Assembly: GCA_035998495.1 (NCBI GenBank)
Contig: DASYHP010000047.1
Location: forward strand, 60,130-124,129
DNA from: Mesorhizobium_B sp035998495
GTDB lineage: Bacteria; Pseudomonadota; Alphaproteobacteria; Rhizobiales; Rhizobiaceae
Direction: 5' to 3'
DNA: 64,000 bases
Position 1 is the stretch's first letter. Every line of letters starts with the position of its first letter. Of this stretch, positions 43,796-51,867 are shown piece by piece. The translations under genes were made by a program, and so were the position numbers. Under the pieces are notes generated by a model. The model was not told the DNA's origin. It saw nothing but the letters and a program-made list of their open reading frames with translations, and did not search any database.

Positions 43796-45426
43796 GTCGG
43801 ATCGACGATCCCGGCCGCGATCATGCGCAGGGCGGTCATGCTGGGGATGAAGAAGTAGTCGCCACCGCGGGTCTCGACGAATTGCGGCAGTCGGTCGCAG
43901 ATGAAGGGCGGCTTGCCGGACGCCGGATCGGCGGCGATGACGAACTTCGCATCGGGGCCATGGTTGCCGACGATCGGGCAGGTGTCGTTGCCGGCGTTGA
44001 AGTCGAGCCCGTACTGCATCCATTGCTGCTGGACGAATTCGAACTGCCGGAACAGGTTGGCGCAGGTGGCGAGCATGACGATGCCGTGTTCCCCGTCAGC
44101 GGTCGCGGCGCCGGGCTCCGCACGCCCGTAGGGCAGGCCGCGGCGCAGGATGCGGCGGCGGTTGTTCAGCACCGAGCCGTTCCACTGCTTCGGGTCCGGC
44201 GAATTCAGCAGCGGGTCCATCATGTCGCGGGTGTTGGAGCGCCGCAGATGGGAGCCGAAGGGGCATTTCGCGCCGAGCGGGTCGCCGCGATAGCTGAAAT
44301 CCACCAGCGCCCGGTCCAGCGCCGCCAGCGTCGCCCGGTCATCGGCGCGCAGCGCGGCGGCGCGGCGCTGCTGGAAGGCCTGCCATTCGGCATAGGTGGC
44401 GGCGGCCATCAGCGGCACGCCGTCGGACCACCGGCCGGCGATCTTCGCCTTCAGCGTCTCGCAGGCCTCGTGCTGCGGCATGTCCATCACCGCCGCGAAC
44501 TGCACCGCCATGCGGTCCATGCTGTCGCGGAAGGCGGCGACATTCTGGTGCAGCTTGCGGTAGGCGATGAAGGTTCCGTTGCGGCTGAAATCCAGCGGCA
44601 TCGGGTTGCCCGCGACCTCCTGCGACTCGTCGGGATGGCCGAGCAGGAACTCGCCGGCCGCAAGCGGCGCCCAGCTCTGGTCCGGAAGCTGCTTGCCCTG
44701 GCCGATGACGGCGGCGGCCATGCGTTCCGGCGGGTATTGTCCCTCGAACACCGCGTCGCCGATGGCGTCGACGAAGCCGAAATGCTCGGTGGGCAGCGGC
44801 GCCATCGTGCCGTCGGGCTGCTGCTGCAGCAGCGCCGACATGTCCTGCCAGCGCGGGTCCGCACCGCGATGGCCGGACAGCAGGGTGACGCCGCCTTCCG
44901 TGGCCTCGACCAGCGCCTCGATCTCCCGCGTCAGCTCGTCCAGCCGCTCGACCGGCGTGCCATCCGGGTTCATCTGCGCGTTGAGCGTCAGCAGCACGTG
45001 CACGCGCCGCTGTTCCTCGCCGCGCCACAGCCACACGGGATCCCAGCTTTCCGAGATGGCGCGCGGGAAATTGTCGCACAGGATGTCGGCACGGGCCGGC
45101 ATGCCGTCGATGAACTCGTCCGGCATGCCGCGCAGCGTGCGGATCGGCACACCGAGCGCGAGCAGCCCCCAGAAGGTGAAGCCGAGATTGACCGCGACGC
45201 GCGGCCGCCGCTGGAAGATGGTGCCGGGCGGCTGCGGCCGGCGGTCCGAGGGCCAGCGGAGCGCGGTGGTGACGTAGGGCCGCACCATGTCCAGCAGGTT
45301 GCGGCCGGCGCGCGCATCGGCGACGTGCAGCAGCAGCATCCTGCCCTTGGGAAAGCCGAGCCGGCCATAGGCGGTCAGGACGTTGCCCTGGATATCCGCC
45401 AGGTCGAGGGTCACGGCCATGCTCAT
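43792..45426 (-). CDS. DyP-type heme peroxidase
   Basis: A 544-residue Dyp-type peroxidase. The N-terminal DLADIQGNVLTAYGR is typical of the family. The proximal heme His is His393 in KCPFGSHLRRSNTRD. The distal motif GxxDG appears as GFVDA (Asp220, Ala221): the catalytic Asp is kept but the last Gly is Ala. There is no Tat or Sec signal, so it is cytoplasmic. These enzymes oxidise bulky substrates with H2O2. It follows the 317-residue unknown by 7 bases and overlaps the P450, so peroxide chemistry shared with the P450 is likely. Confidence 0.92.
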   Translation of the reverse strand: MSMAVTLDLADIQGNVLTAYGRLGFPKGRMLLLHVADARAGRNLLDMVRPYVTTALRWPSDRRPQPPGTIFQRRPRVAVNLGFTFWGLLALGVPIRTLRGMPDEFIDGMPARADILCDNFPRAISESWDPVWLWRGEEQRRVHVLLTLNAQMNPDGTPVERLDELTREIEALVEATEGGVTLLSGHRGADPRWQDMSALLQQQPDGTMAPLPTEHFGFVDAIGDAVFEGQYPPERMAAAVIGQGKQLPDQSWAPLAAGEFLLGHPDESQEVAGNPMPLDFSRNGTFIAYRKLHQNVAAFRDSMDRMAVQFAAVMDMPQHEACETLKAKIAGRWSDGVPLMAAATYAEWQAFQQRRAAALRADDRATLAALDRALVDFSYRGDPLGAKCPFGSHLRRSNTRDMMDPLLNSPDPKQWNGSVLNNRRRILRRGLPYGRAEPGAATADGEHGIVMLATCANLFRQFEFVQQQWMQYGLDFNAGNDTCPIVGNHGPDAKFVIAADPASGKPPFICDRLPQFVETRGGDYFFIPSMTALRMIAAGIVDPT

Positions 45427-45433
45427 CGCCTCC

Positions 45434-46387
45434 TCAGCACCGCACCACGCCGGGTTGCTGCGTCGGCGTCGCAGTGTCCTGCGGACGGTGCGCCGCCAGG
45501 AAGTCGCCGAAGGCGGCGTGCAGCGCGGCCGGCGAGGCGCCCTGCGTGTCGATCGCCAGGCGGGTGAATTTCTGTTGCAGGTACAGCGCCTTCAGCACGC
45601 CAGGCAGGTCCGAATGCGGCGCCATCGGGAAAGGCTGCGCGCCGGCCGCGTTGATGCGGCCATAGGCCCACCACAACGCCAGCGGCAGCGCCACCAGCCC
45701 GGCCAGGGCCAGCAGCCAGAAATCGTCGTCGAAGGCCAGCGCGCCCAGCACGCCCAGCACCAGCGCGGCCGCGGCGATGATGGCCGGCGCCAGCAACGGG
45801 TTCAGCGGCAGCGGCTTCAGCGGCGGCGCGCCGGTCCAGTAGTCGTTGAAGGGCATGGTGGTCTCCAGCTGGCAGTCCCGCATCAGCCGCACGAAGCCCC
45901 CGGCGTCGCCCAGCCGCTCATGCCCGTCGCAATGCACCAGGATCTCCCGCAGCTCGTCCTGCGCGACGGACCAGAGATGCGTCAGGTATTCGTCGCGCGC
46001 CGCGTCGCTGCCATCGGCGGCGTCGAAATCCACCACGAAGATCAGGTAGGAACAGGGCAGCCGGTCCACCGGGTCCGTGACGTTGGGCTGCGGCGAGAGC
46101 TTCAGCGCCACCCTGATCGGGTCGCGCTGCCCGCGCCCGTTGAAGGCAACATCGTCCAGGATGGCGAAGCGGGCGAAATGCGTGCGCGTGCTGCGGGCGA
46201 AGGGGCTGTTGAGGCCGATCTTTTCCGTCGCCGGGGTCTGCAACGCCGTCGGCAACGCGGCAAGCGTCGCGCGCAGCGCGTGCAGGTGAGAGGTCACCGT
46301 CGCATCCGTCCGCGGATCGGCGCAGAGGTCGCTGCGGATCGGGATCAGCGTGGTCAGGAAGTAGTGGCCGCCGTCGAAGTTGGGCAT
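45434..46387 (-). CDS. Unknown protein with two membrane helices, peroxidase-cluster
   Basis: A 317-residue protein I do not recognise. Residues 1-180 look like a soluble alpha/beta domain starting GGHYFLTTLIPIRSD, with SPFARSTRTHFARFAILDDVAFNGR near residue 60 and SYLIFVVDFDAADGSD near 110. Two membrane helices (LLAPAIIAAAALVLGVLGALA and WLLALAGLVALPLALWWAYG) follow, and a C-terminal tail. The HFARF...D block and YLIF-DF block recur in the 215-residue protein upstream, so the two look related. It may be a membrane-bound partner of the DyP peroxidase 7 bases downstream; that is inference from position. Confidence 0.75.
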   Translation of the reverse strand: MPNFDGGHYFLTTLIPIRSDLCADPRTDATVTSHLHALRATLAALPTALQTPATEKIGLNSPFARSTRTHFARFAILDDVAFNGRGQRDPIRVALKLSPQPNVTDPVDRLPCSYLIFVVDFDAADGSDAARDEYLTHLWSVAQDELREILVHCDGHERLGDAGGFVRLMRDCQLETTMPFNDYWTGAPPLKPLPLNPLLAPAIIAAAALVLGVLGALAFDDDFWLLALAGLVALPLALWWAYGRINAAGAQPFPMAPHSDLPGVLKALYLQQKFTRLAIDTQGASPAALHAAFGDFLAAHRPQDTATPTQQPGVVRC

Positions 46388-46403
46388 GGTCCGGCACTCC
46401 GCC

Positions 46404-47051
46404 TCAGGTGGGGGGACGGCGGATCAGCGCCTCCCGGTTCAGGTCGGCGTTCTGGGTGTCGTTGCTCGCCACCGGCGCGTAGCCGGGCGAAGGCAGGTCG
46501 TTCTGCACGGCGACGAAGGCGGCGCGGAAGGCGGCGGCGAATTCCTCCGGCGTCAGTGTCGCGTGCTGGTGCGCCAAGGCCTCCAGCCTCGCGCGCACGC
46601 GGAGCGCCGCCTTGATGTCGCGCTGCGCCGCGCCGGGGGTTGCGTTGTAGTAGTAGGCGGTATCGATCTGGTTCGCGCGGATGTAGTTCTTGAACGGCGT
46701 GATCGGGATGGAGCCCGGGTACTTCGTGCTGGAATACCAGAACAGGTCGAGCCCGTTCGGGATGCCGTCGCTGAAGGCGTCGATGTACTGGTCCCAGGTG
46801 CCGTTGAAGTTGCTGACGAACAGCATGTAGTCGTTGGCGATCTCCGGCCGGCCCTGGCCGAGGTCCGGCCACTGGTCGCGGCGTATCATGACCCAGCGCG
46901 CGAAATGGATGATCGATAGACCGAGAAGCCCGCCCAATTGCTGCGGCTGGGTGCGCGCGACCATGAACAGGAAGCGGTTGATCCAGGTATTCCAGGGCCG
47001 CATCGGGGTGACGACGTTCATCCCGTAGGCCTTGCCCGCGACGTTCGACAT
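46404..47051 (-). CDS. Unknown 215-residue protein, peroxidase-cluster
   Basis: I do not recognise this family. I start it at MSNVAGKAYGMNVVT because AGGAGGG precedes that ATG; longer starts lack a binding site. It contains LSIIHFARWVMIRRDQWPD and DYMLFVSNFNGTWDQYIDAF, two blocks that match blocks in the next gene, and IPITPFKNYIRANQIDTAYYYNATPGAAQRDIKAALRVRARLEAL. No membrane helix or signal is evident. It is the first gene of the minus-strand set with DyP peroxidase, P450 and CMD protein, 16 bases before the second unknown. Confidence 0.78.
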   Translation of the reverse strand: MSNVAGKAYGMNVVTPMRPWNTWINRFLFMVARTQPQQLGGLLGLSIIHFARWVMIRRDQWPDLGQGRPEIANDYMLFVSNFNGTWDQYIDAFSDGIPNGLDLFWYSSTKYPGSIPITPFKNYIRANQIDTAYYYNATPGAAQRDIKAALRVRARLEALAHQHATLTPEEFAAAFRAAFVAVQNDLPSPGYAPVASNDTQNADLNREALIRRPPT

Positions 47052-47119
47052 GGGCTGCCCTCCTGACCACGCCACGCTATCCCCCTGGCCGGTCGGCGCA
47101 AGGCAAAAGCGGGGCGGGC

Positions 47120-47166
47120 GAAACGTTTGGAAACAGTGTGTCGGCGGGTATTGCATTTCATAAAAT
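47120..47166. promoter_or_regulatory. Divergent control region before second GntR gene
   Basis: The 134-base gap between the peroxidase cluster and the second GntR operon contains an 8-bp palindrome AAACGTTT (47121-47128) and an AT-rich near-palindrome ATTTCATAAAAT (47155-47166), the only AT-rich spot nearby. Both are candidate GntR operators; no consensus promoter is clear. Confidence 0.28.
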
Positions 47167-47185
47167 CGAATGTCTAGGATGCCGC

Positions 47186-47863
47186 ATGGCCAGCCCCACC
47201 GCCTCCACCCCCGCCTATGCCATCCTGCGCGACCGCCTCCGCCTGGCGATCCTGGACGGCTCCTGGCCCCCCGGCACCCATCGCACCCTGGGCGCCCTGG
47301 CGCTGGAGCATCAGGTCTCCATCAGCCCGGTGCGGGAGGCGCTGCTCTCGCTGGAGGGTGAGGGCCTGGTCGAGATCCGGCAGCATCGCGGCGCCATCGT
47401 GCCGCTGCTGGACGCCAAGCTGTTCGCCGACCTGTACGACCTGCGCGGCGCCCTGCAATCCTTGATGGCGCGCCGCGCGGCCGAACGCGCAACGGCGGCG
47501 CAGATCGCCGGCATCGCCGCCCATGCCACCGCCTTCGAGGCCGCGGCCGGCCGCGACGACGCCGCCGCGGCGCTGCGCCACAACGAGGCCTTCCACGCCG
47601 CCATCGACAGCGTCGCCGGAAACCCGCAGGCGCAATCGGTGGTCGCCGCGCGCACCGCCTTCGTCAACGCCGTGCGGCTCCGCCTCGGCTACGGGCCGGC
47701 GCGGATGCTCGCCGCTGCCCGGCAGCACGAGGCGATCCTGGAGGCGCTGCGCGCCCGCAACCCGGAGGCGGCCGCGGAAGCCGCCTTCGTGCATGTCGAA
47801 TCCGCCAAGCGCGACCTGCTCGAACGGTTCGCCGAAGAACAAGGAAGGAAGTCCAGCCCATGA
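47186..47863 (+). CDS. GntR-family (FCD) transcription regulator
   Basis: A 225-residue GntR regulator. The winged helix is LRLAILDGSWPPGTHRTLGALALEHQVSISPVREALLSLEGEGLVEI, and the FCD domain includes LYDLRGALQSLMARRAAE, HNEAFHAAIDSVAGNP and the His of ARQHEAILEAL. I use the ATG at 47186, preceded by AGGA; an upstream GTG would add 16 unlikely residues. It overlaps the next gene by four bases (ATGA), so it heads the Bug / RraA / Bug / dehydratase operon and probably controls it through the AT-rich upstream gap. Confidence 0.92.
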   Translation: MASPTASTPAYAILRDRLRLAILDGSWPPGTHRTLGALALEHQVSISPVREALLSLEGEGLVEIRQHRGAIVPLLDAKLFADLYDLRGALQSLMARRAAERATAAQIAGIAAHATAFEAAAGRDDAAAALRHNEAFHAAIDSVAGNPQAQSVVAARTAFVNAVRLRLGYGPARMLAAARQHEAILEALRARNPEAAAEAAFVHVESAKRDLLERFAEEQGRKSSP

Positions 47864-48834
47864 CCACCACGCGCCGGCTGCTGCTCGGCACCACCCTGGC
47901 TGTCCTTGCCGCGCCACAGGCACGCGCGCAGGCCTGGAAGCCGGACCGGCCGCTGCGGCTGATCGTGGGCTTCGCGCCAGGCGGCACGGCGGACCTCGTC
48001 GCGCGGCTGGCGGCGGCGGAGATGGCCAAGGCGCTGGGGCAGAACGTGGTGGTGGAAAACCGCGCCGGCGCCTCCGGCAACATCGCGACGCAGGCCGTGG
48101 TGCAGGCGCCGGCGGATGGCCACACGCTGGCGCTGGCCGGCCTGCAGCTGGTGACGAATCCCGGGCTGATCGCGCAGCTCGGCTACGACCCGGCGGCGGA
48201 CCTGCAGATGTGCGGCCAGCTCACGGCGCTGCCGGTGGTGGTGATGGCCAGTGCGAAATCCGGCATCACCACCCTCGAACAGGCGGTGGCGCGGTCCAGG
48301 ACGCGGCCCATCACCATCGGCACCGCGGGTGTCGGCACGTCCTCGCACCTGGGCGCGGAGCTGCTGTTCCGCACCGTCGGCGGGCGGTTCGAGGGCGTGC
48401 AGTACCGCGGCGGCGCGCCCGCCTTCCAGGCGCTGCTGTCCGGCGACGTGGAGATGATGTTCGACCTGGTCGCCAGCTACCAGGCCCCGGCCGCGGCGGA
48501 TGGCCGCGTGCGCATCCTCGGCGTGATGCAGCAGGACCGTGCGGAGGGCATGCCGGAGGTGCGGTCCTTCGGCGAGGCCGGGCTGCCGGAAGCGGCGCAG
48601 ATGCGGTCCTGGCAGGGCATCTGCGTGCGGGCCGGCGCGCCGGCCGGCGCCATCGCCGCGCTGCATGCGGCAACCGTGGCCGCCGTGCGCTCGCCGGAAT
48701 TCTCCGGCCGGGTGAAGGCGCTGTCCATCGCGCCGGTCGCCAGCGACAGCCCCGCCGCCTTCGATGCGCTGTACCGCGCCGAGCTGCTGCGCTGGACGAC
48801 GCTGATCCGCGACGCCGGGATCACCGTGCAGTGA
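47860..48834 (+). CDS. Bug/TctC-family periplasmic binding protein, copy 1
   Basis: A 324-residue Bug protein. The signal peptide TTRRLLLGTTLAVLAAPQARA-Q is followed by WKPDRPLRLIVGFAPGGTADLVARL, the family's ligand loop, and VVVENRAGASGNIATQAV. Bug proteins bind carboxylated compounds such as tricarboxylates or sugar acids and deliver them to TctAB permeases or act as sensors. No TctA/TctB is encoded here. It is translationally coupled to the GntR gene before it and the RraA-like gene after it. Confidence 0.92.
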   Translation: MTTTRRLLLGTTLAVLAAPQARAQAWKPDRPLRLIVGFAPGGTADLVARLAAAEMAKALGQNVVVENRAGASGNIATQAVVQAPADGHTLALAGLQLVTNPGLIAQLGYDPAADLQMCGQLTALPVVVMASAKSGITTLEQAVARSRTRPITIGTAGVGTSSHLGAELLFRTVGGRFEGVQYRGGAPAFQALLSGDVEMMFDLVASYQAPAAADGRVRILGVMQQDRAEGMPEVRSFGEAGLPEAAQMRSWQGICVRAGAPAGAIAALHAATVAAVRSPEFSGRVKALSIAPVASDSPAAFDALYRAELLRWTTLIRDAGITVQ

Positions 48835-49601
48835 CCGCCCCCGATCCCCGCACCGATCCGGCCGCGCGGCTGCGCGCCGAGGTCAAGGCGATGCGCCTGG
48901 ACTGGCTGGTGGTGGAACGCGAGGCGCGGCCGGTCCCGCCCCTGCCGGTCCCGGAGACGCCGCTGCTGGACCGCTACGGCCGGCTCTACACCGGCGCCGT
49001 CTCCGACGTGCTGCGCGAGCACGGGCTGATGGACCAGGCGCTGCCCCACCGCATCCAGCCGCTGAACCCGGAACAGCCCTGCACCGCCGGCTTCGCCTTC
49101 ACCGCGAAAAGCGCGCCGAACACGCAGGTGTCCGGCGAGATGACGCTGCGGGGCGCGATGCTGGAGGCGATGGGCGACGGCCACTTCGTGATCTGGGATG
49201 CCTCCGGCGCCGAGGATTCCACCGCCTGGGGCGGCGTGATGACGGCGGCGGCCAAGGCACGCGGCGTGCGGGGTGCCGCCATCGATGGCGGCGTGCGCGA
49301 CACGCGGCAGGTGATGGATGCCGCCTTTCCCTGCTTCGCCCGCTTCCGCCACCCGAACGCGGCGCTCGGCCGCGCCATGCTGTCCCACTTCCAGGTGCCG
49401 CTGCGGATCGGCGCGGTGATGGTCTTCCCCGGCGACATCGTCGTGGCGGACATGGACGGCGTCATGATCGTGCCGCGCGCCATCGCGCTGCCGGTGCTGG
49501 AGCGCTGCGAGGAGATCCTGGGGCTGGAACGCGAGATCTTCGGCTGGATCGAGCAGGGCGATTCGGTCGCCGAGATCAGCGCCAAGGGCGGCTACTTCTA
49601 G
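48831..49601 (+). CDS. RraA-like aldolase/demethylmenaquinone methyltransferase-fold protein
   Basis: A 256-residue RraA-family protein. The core has YTGAVSDVLREHG, the active-site segment VRGAAIDGGVRDTRQV (Arg and Asp as in HMG/CHA aldolases) and GDIVVADMDGVMIVP. Members of this fold cleave 4-hydroxy-4-methyl-2-oxoglutarate-type acids to pyruvate, while true RraA inhibits RNase E; the operon setting favours aldolase. The GTG start overlaps the Bug gene stop as GTGA. About 55 extra N-terminal residues precede the core. Confidence 0.88.
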   Translation: MTAPDPRTDPAARLRAEVKAMRLDWLVVEREARPVPPLPVPETPLLDRYGRLYTGAVSDVLREHGLMDQALPHRIQPLNPEQPCTAGFAFTAKSAPNTQVSGEMTLRGAMLEAMGDGHFVIWDASGAEDSTAWGGVMTAAAKARGVRGAAIDGGVRDTRQVMDAAFPCFARFRHPNAALGRAMLSHFQVPLRIGAVMVFPGDIVVADMDGVMIVPRAIALPVLERCEEILGLEREIFGWIEQGDSVAEISAKGGYF

Positions 49602-49620
49602 ACGCTGGAAGGAACCAGGA

Positions 49621-50592
49621 ATGACCACCATCGGCCGGCGGGGATTTCTCGCCGCTTCGCTGCTGCCCATGCCGGCGCTGGCGCAGCCGCGCTGGACCCC
49701 GGACCGCGCCATCGGCTTCCAGGTCGGCTTCCCCGCAGGCGGCAACATCGATTTCGTCGCGCGGCTGCTGGCGCGGGAGCTGGCCCCGATCCTGGGCCAG
49801 ACCGTGGTGGTGGAGAACCGCACCGGCGCCTCCGGCAACCTCGCCACGCAGGCCCTGCTGCGACAGCCGGCCGATGGCCACGCCATCGGCTTCGCCGCCA
49901 TCCACCTGGCAACCAACCCCGCGCTGGTGCCTCTGGGCTACGCACCGCAGGACATCACTGTGGTGACGCAGACCGGCGATGTGCCGGTGCTGTTCCTGTC
50001 CAGCGTGAAAAGCGGCATCACCAGCGTGGCGCAGGCGGTCGCACGCGGGCGGGAAGCCGGCGGCAACATGACCTTCGCCTCCGGCGGCATCGGCACCTCC
50101 TCGCATCTGGCGGCGGAGCTGTTCGCGCGCCAGGCCGGGTTCCGCTTCACCCATGTGCCCTTTCGGGGCGGCGCACCGTCCATGCAGTCGCTGCTCGCGG
50201 GCGAGGTCGATTGTTCCTTCACGGTGGCGGAAGCCTCCATCCCCGGCAACATCGCCGCCGGCCGCATCCATGGCCTCGCCGTGATGCAGCCGGCGCGCAT
50301 CGCCGCGGCGCCAGATACGCCCTCCATCGCCGAGGCGGGCTTCGGGCCGGAGGTGTTCATCAGTTCCTGGCACGGCATCATGCTGCGCGCCGGCACGCCA
50401 CAGGCCGTGCGGCAGCGCTGGTTCGAGGCGGTGAACCAGGCCGTGCGCGCGCCGGCCGTGCAGGAAGGCTTCGCACGCTCGGGCATCGAGCCACGCAGCA
50501 GTGCATCCCCCGCGGCCTTCTCCACCTTTGTCGAAGCGGAGACGCTGCGCTGGACGCGCGTGATCCGCGAAGCAGGAATCACAGCGCAATGA
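49621..50592 (+). CDS. Bug/TctC-family periplasmic binding protein, copy 2
   Basis: A 323-residue Bug protein with signal peptide (TTIGRRGFLAASLLPMPALA-Q, with a twin-Arg like start), then WTPDRAIGFQVGFPAGGNIDFVARLLARE and VVVENRTGASGNLATQAL. Copy 1 in the same operon has the same blocks but differs in the ligand loop (FAPGGTADLVARL there, FPAGGNIDFVARL here), so they may bind different acids. GGAAGGAA lies before the start. Its stop overlaps the start of the dehydratase gene (ATGA). Confidence 0.92.
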   Translation: MTTIGRRGFLAASLLPMPALAQPRWTPDRAIGFQVGFPAGGNIDFVARLLARELAPILGQTVVVENRTGASGNLATQALLRQPADGHAIGFAAIHLATNPALVPLGYAPQDITVVTQTGDVPVLFLSSVKSGITSVAQAVARGREAGGNMTFASGGIGTSSHLAAELFARQAGFRFTHVPFRGGAPSMQSLLAGEVDCSFTVAEASIPGNIAAGRIHGLAVMQPARIAAAPDTPSIAEAGFGPEVFISSWHGIMLRAGTPQAVRQRWFEAVNQAVRAPAVQEGFARSGIEPRSSASPAAFSTFVEAETLRWTRVIREAGITAQ

Positions 50593-51794
50593 GCAGCTCC
50601 AACCCCCGCATCACCGCCATCCGCACGCATCTGATGCAGGCGGGGCCGCTCGGCGTCTCCGGCTGGGGCGACGTGAAAAGCAGCATCACCACGGGCACGC
50701 GCAACTGGCTGTTCGTGACGGTGGAGACCGATGCCGGCATCACCGGCCTCGGCGAGGGCAGCGGCTGGCCCCGCGTGGTGGAGGCCGCGGTGGCCGACCT
50801 GGCACATCTCGTCATCGGCCAGGATGCCTTCGACATCGAGCGCATCACCCAGCGCATGACCGTCGGCATGATGGGCCACGGGATGAGCGGCGTCGTCGGC
50901 CAGGGCGCCATCGCCGCCATCGACATGGCGCTTTGGGACCTGAAGGGCAAGGCGCTCGGCGTGCCGGTCTGGCAGCTGCTGGGCGGCCGGATGCGGGACC
51001 GCATCCGCGCCTACACCCACGCCGCCACGCCGGAACAGGCGAGGGATGCGGTGGCGCGCGGCTACACCGCGATCAAGACCGGCGGCGTCGCCAATCCGGT
51101 GGCCAAGGCGCGGGCCATCCGAGAGGCCGTCGGCGGGGAGATCGACCTGATGATCGACCTGCACGGCCCGCCCTGGCTCAGCCTGCCGGACGCCATCGCC
51201 ATCACCCGCGAACTCGGCACGCTGCAACCGTTGTTTGTCGAGGAACCGCTGGCGCCGGAGAACATGGAGGGGTACCGCGCGCTGCGCCGTGCCGTGGACG
51301 TGCCGCTGGCGGCCGGCGAACGGCATGGCGGCCTGCACGGCGTGGCGCCGCTGCTGTTCGAGAACCTGGTGGACGTGATCCAGCCGGATTCCGGCCGCGC
51401 CGGGGGCTTGACCGGGATGCGCAAGCTCGCCGCCATCGCGGAGGCGCGCTTCGCGACGGTGGCACCGCATTCCGGCTCGCTCGGGCCCGTGGCGGAATAC
51501 GCCGCCATCCATTTGCTGGCAGCGATCCCGAATGCGCTGGTGCTGGAACGCATGGACCCGGACTGGCCGGGCCGCAGCCAGGTCATCAACGGCGCGTCGC
51601 CGCGGATGGCGGATGGCCATGTGCTGGTGCCGGATGCACCAGGGCTTGGCGTGACGATCGACGAGGCCTTCGTCGCGGCCAACCCGTCGCTGCGGAATGT
51701 CGGCCTGCCCTCCGGCGGCTGGCCCAGGGGGACGGAAGCGGCAACGCTGTACAACCAGCCGCGCATGCCACGGTCCGGCATCATGCCGGACTGA
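50589..51794 (+). CDS. Galactonate-dehydratase-like enolase-superfamily enzyme
   Basis: A 401-residue enolase-superfamily enzyme of the galactonate dehydratase type. Barrel motifs: AIKTGG, first metal ligand and basic His in LMIDLHGPPW (the D-x-H of DgoD), LFVEEPL, third ligand in LAAGERHGG, Asp in VIQPDSGRAGG and acid-base His in APHSGSLGP. All catalytic positions are present, unlike the enzyme at 40809. It should dehydrate a sugar acid to a 2-keto-3-deoxy acid, which the RraA-like aldolase could then cleave. The exact sugar acid is not determined. Confidence 0.9.
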   Translation: MSSSNPRITAIRTHLMQAGPLGVSGWGDVKSSITTGTRNWLFVTVETDAGITGLGEGSGWPRVVEAAVADLAHLVIGQDAFDIERITQRMTVGMMGHGMSGVVGQGAIAAIDMALWDLKGKALGVPVWQLLGGRMRDRIRAYTHAATPEQARDAVARGYTAIKTGGVANPVAKARAIREAVGGEIDLMIDLHGPPWLSLPDAIAITRELGTLQPLFVEEPLAPENMEGYRALRRAVDVPLAAGERHGGLHGVAPLLFENLVDVIQPDSGRAGGLTGMRKLAAIAEARFATVAPHSGSLGPVAEYAAIHLLAAIPNALVLERMDPDWPGRSQVINGASPRMADGHVLVPDAPGLGVTIDEAFVAANPSLRNVGLPSGGWPRGTEAATLYNQPRMPRSGIMPD

Positions 51795-51867
51795 ACGCGG
51801 CGGCCCGGCCGGCGTTGGAGGCGCAGCCCGCAACCCTGCCGGGTGCAACCGGGATGCCGCGCTGGCC

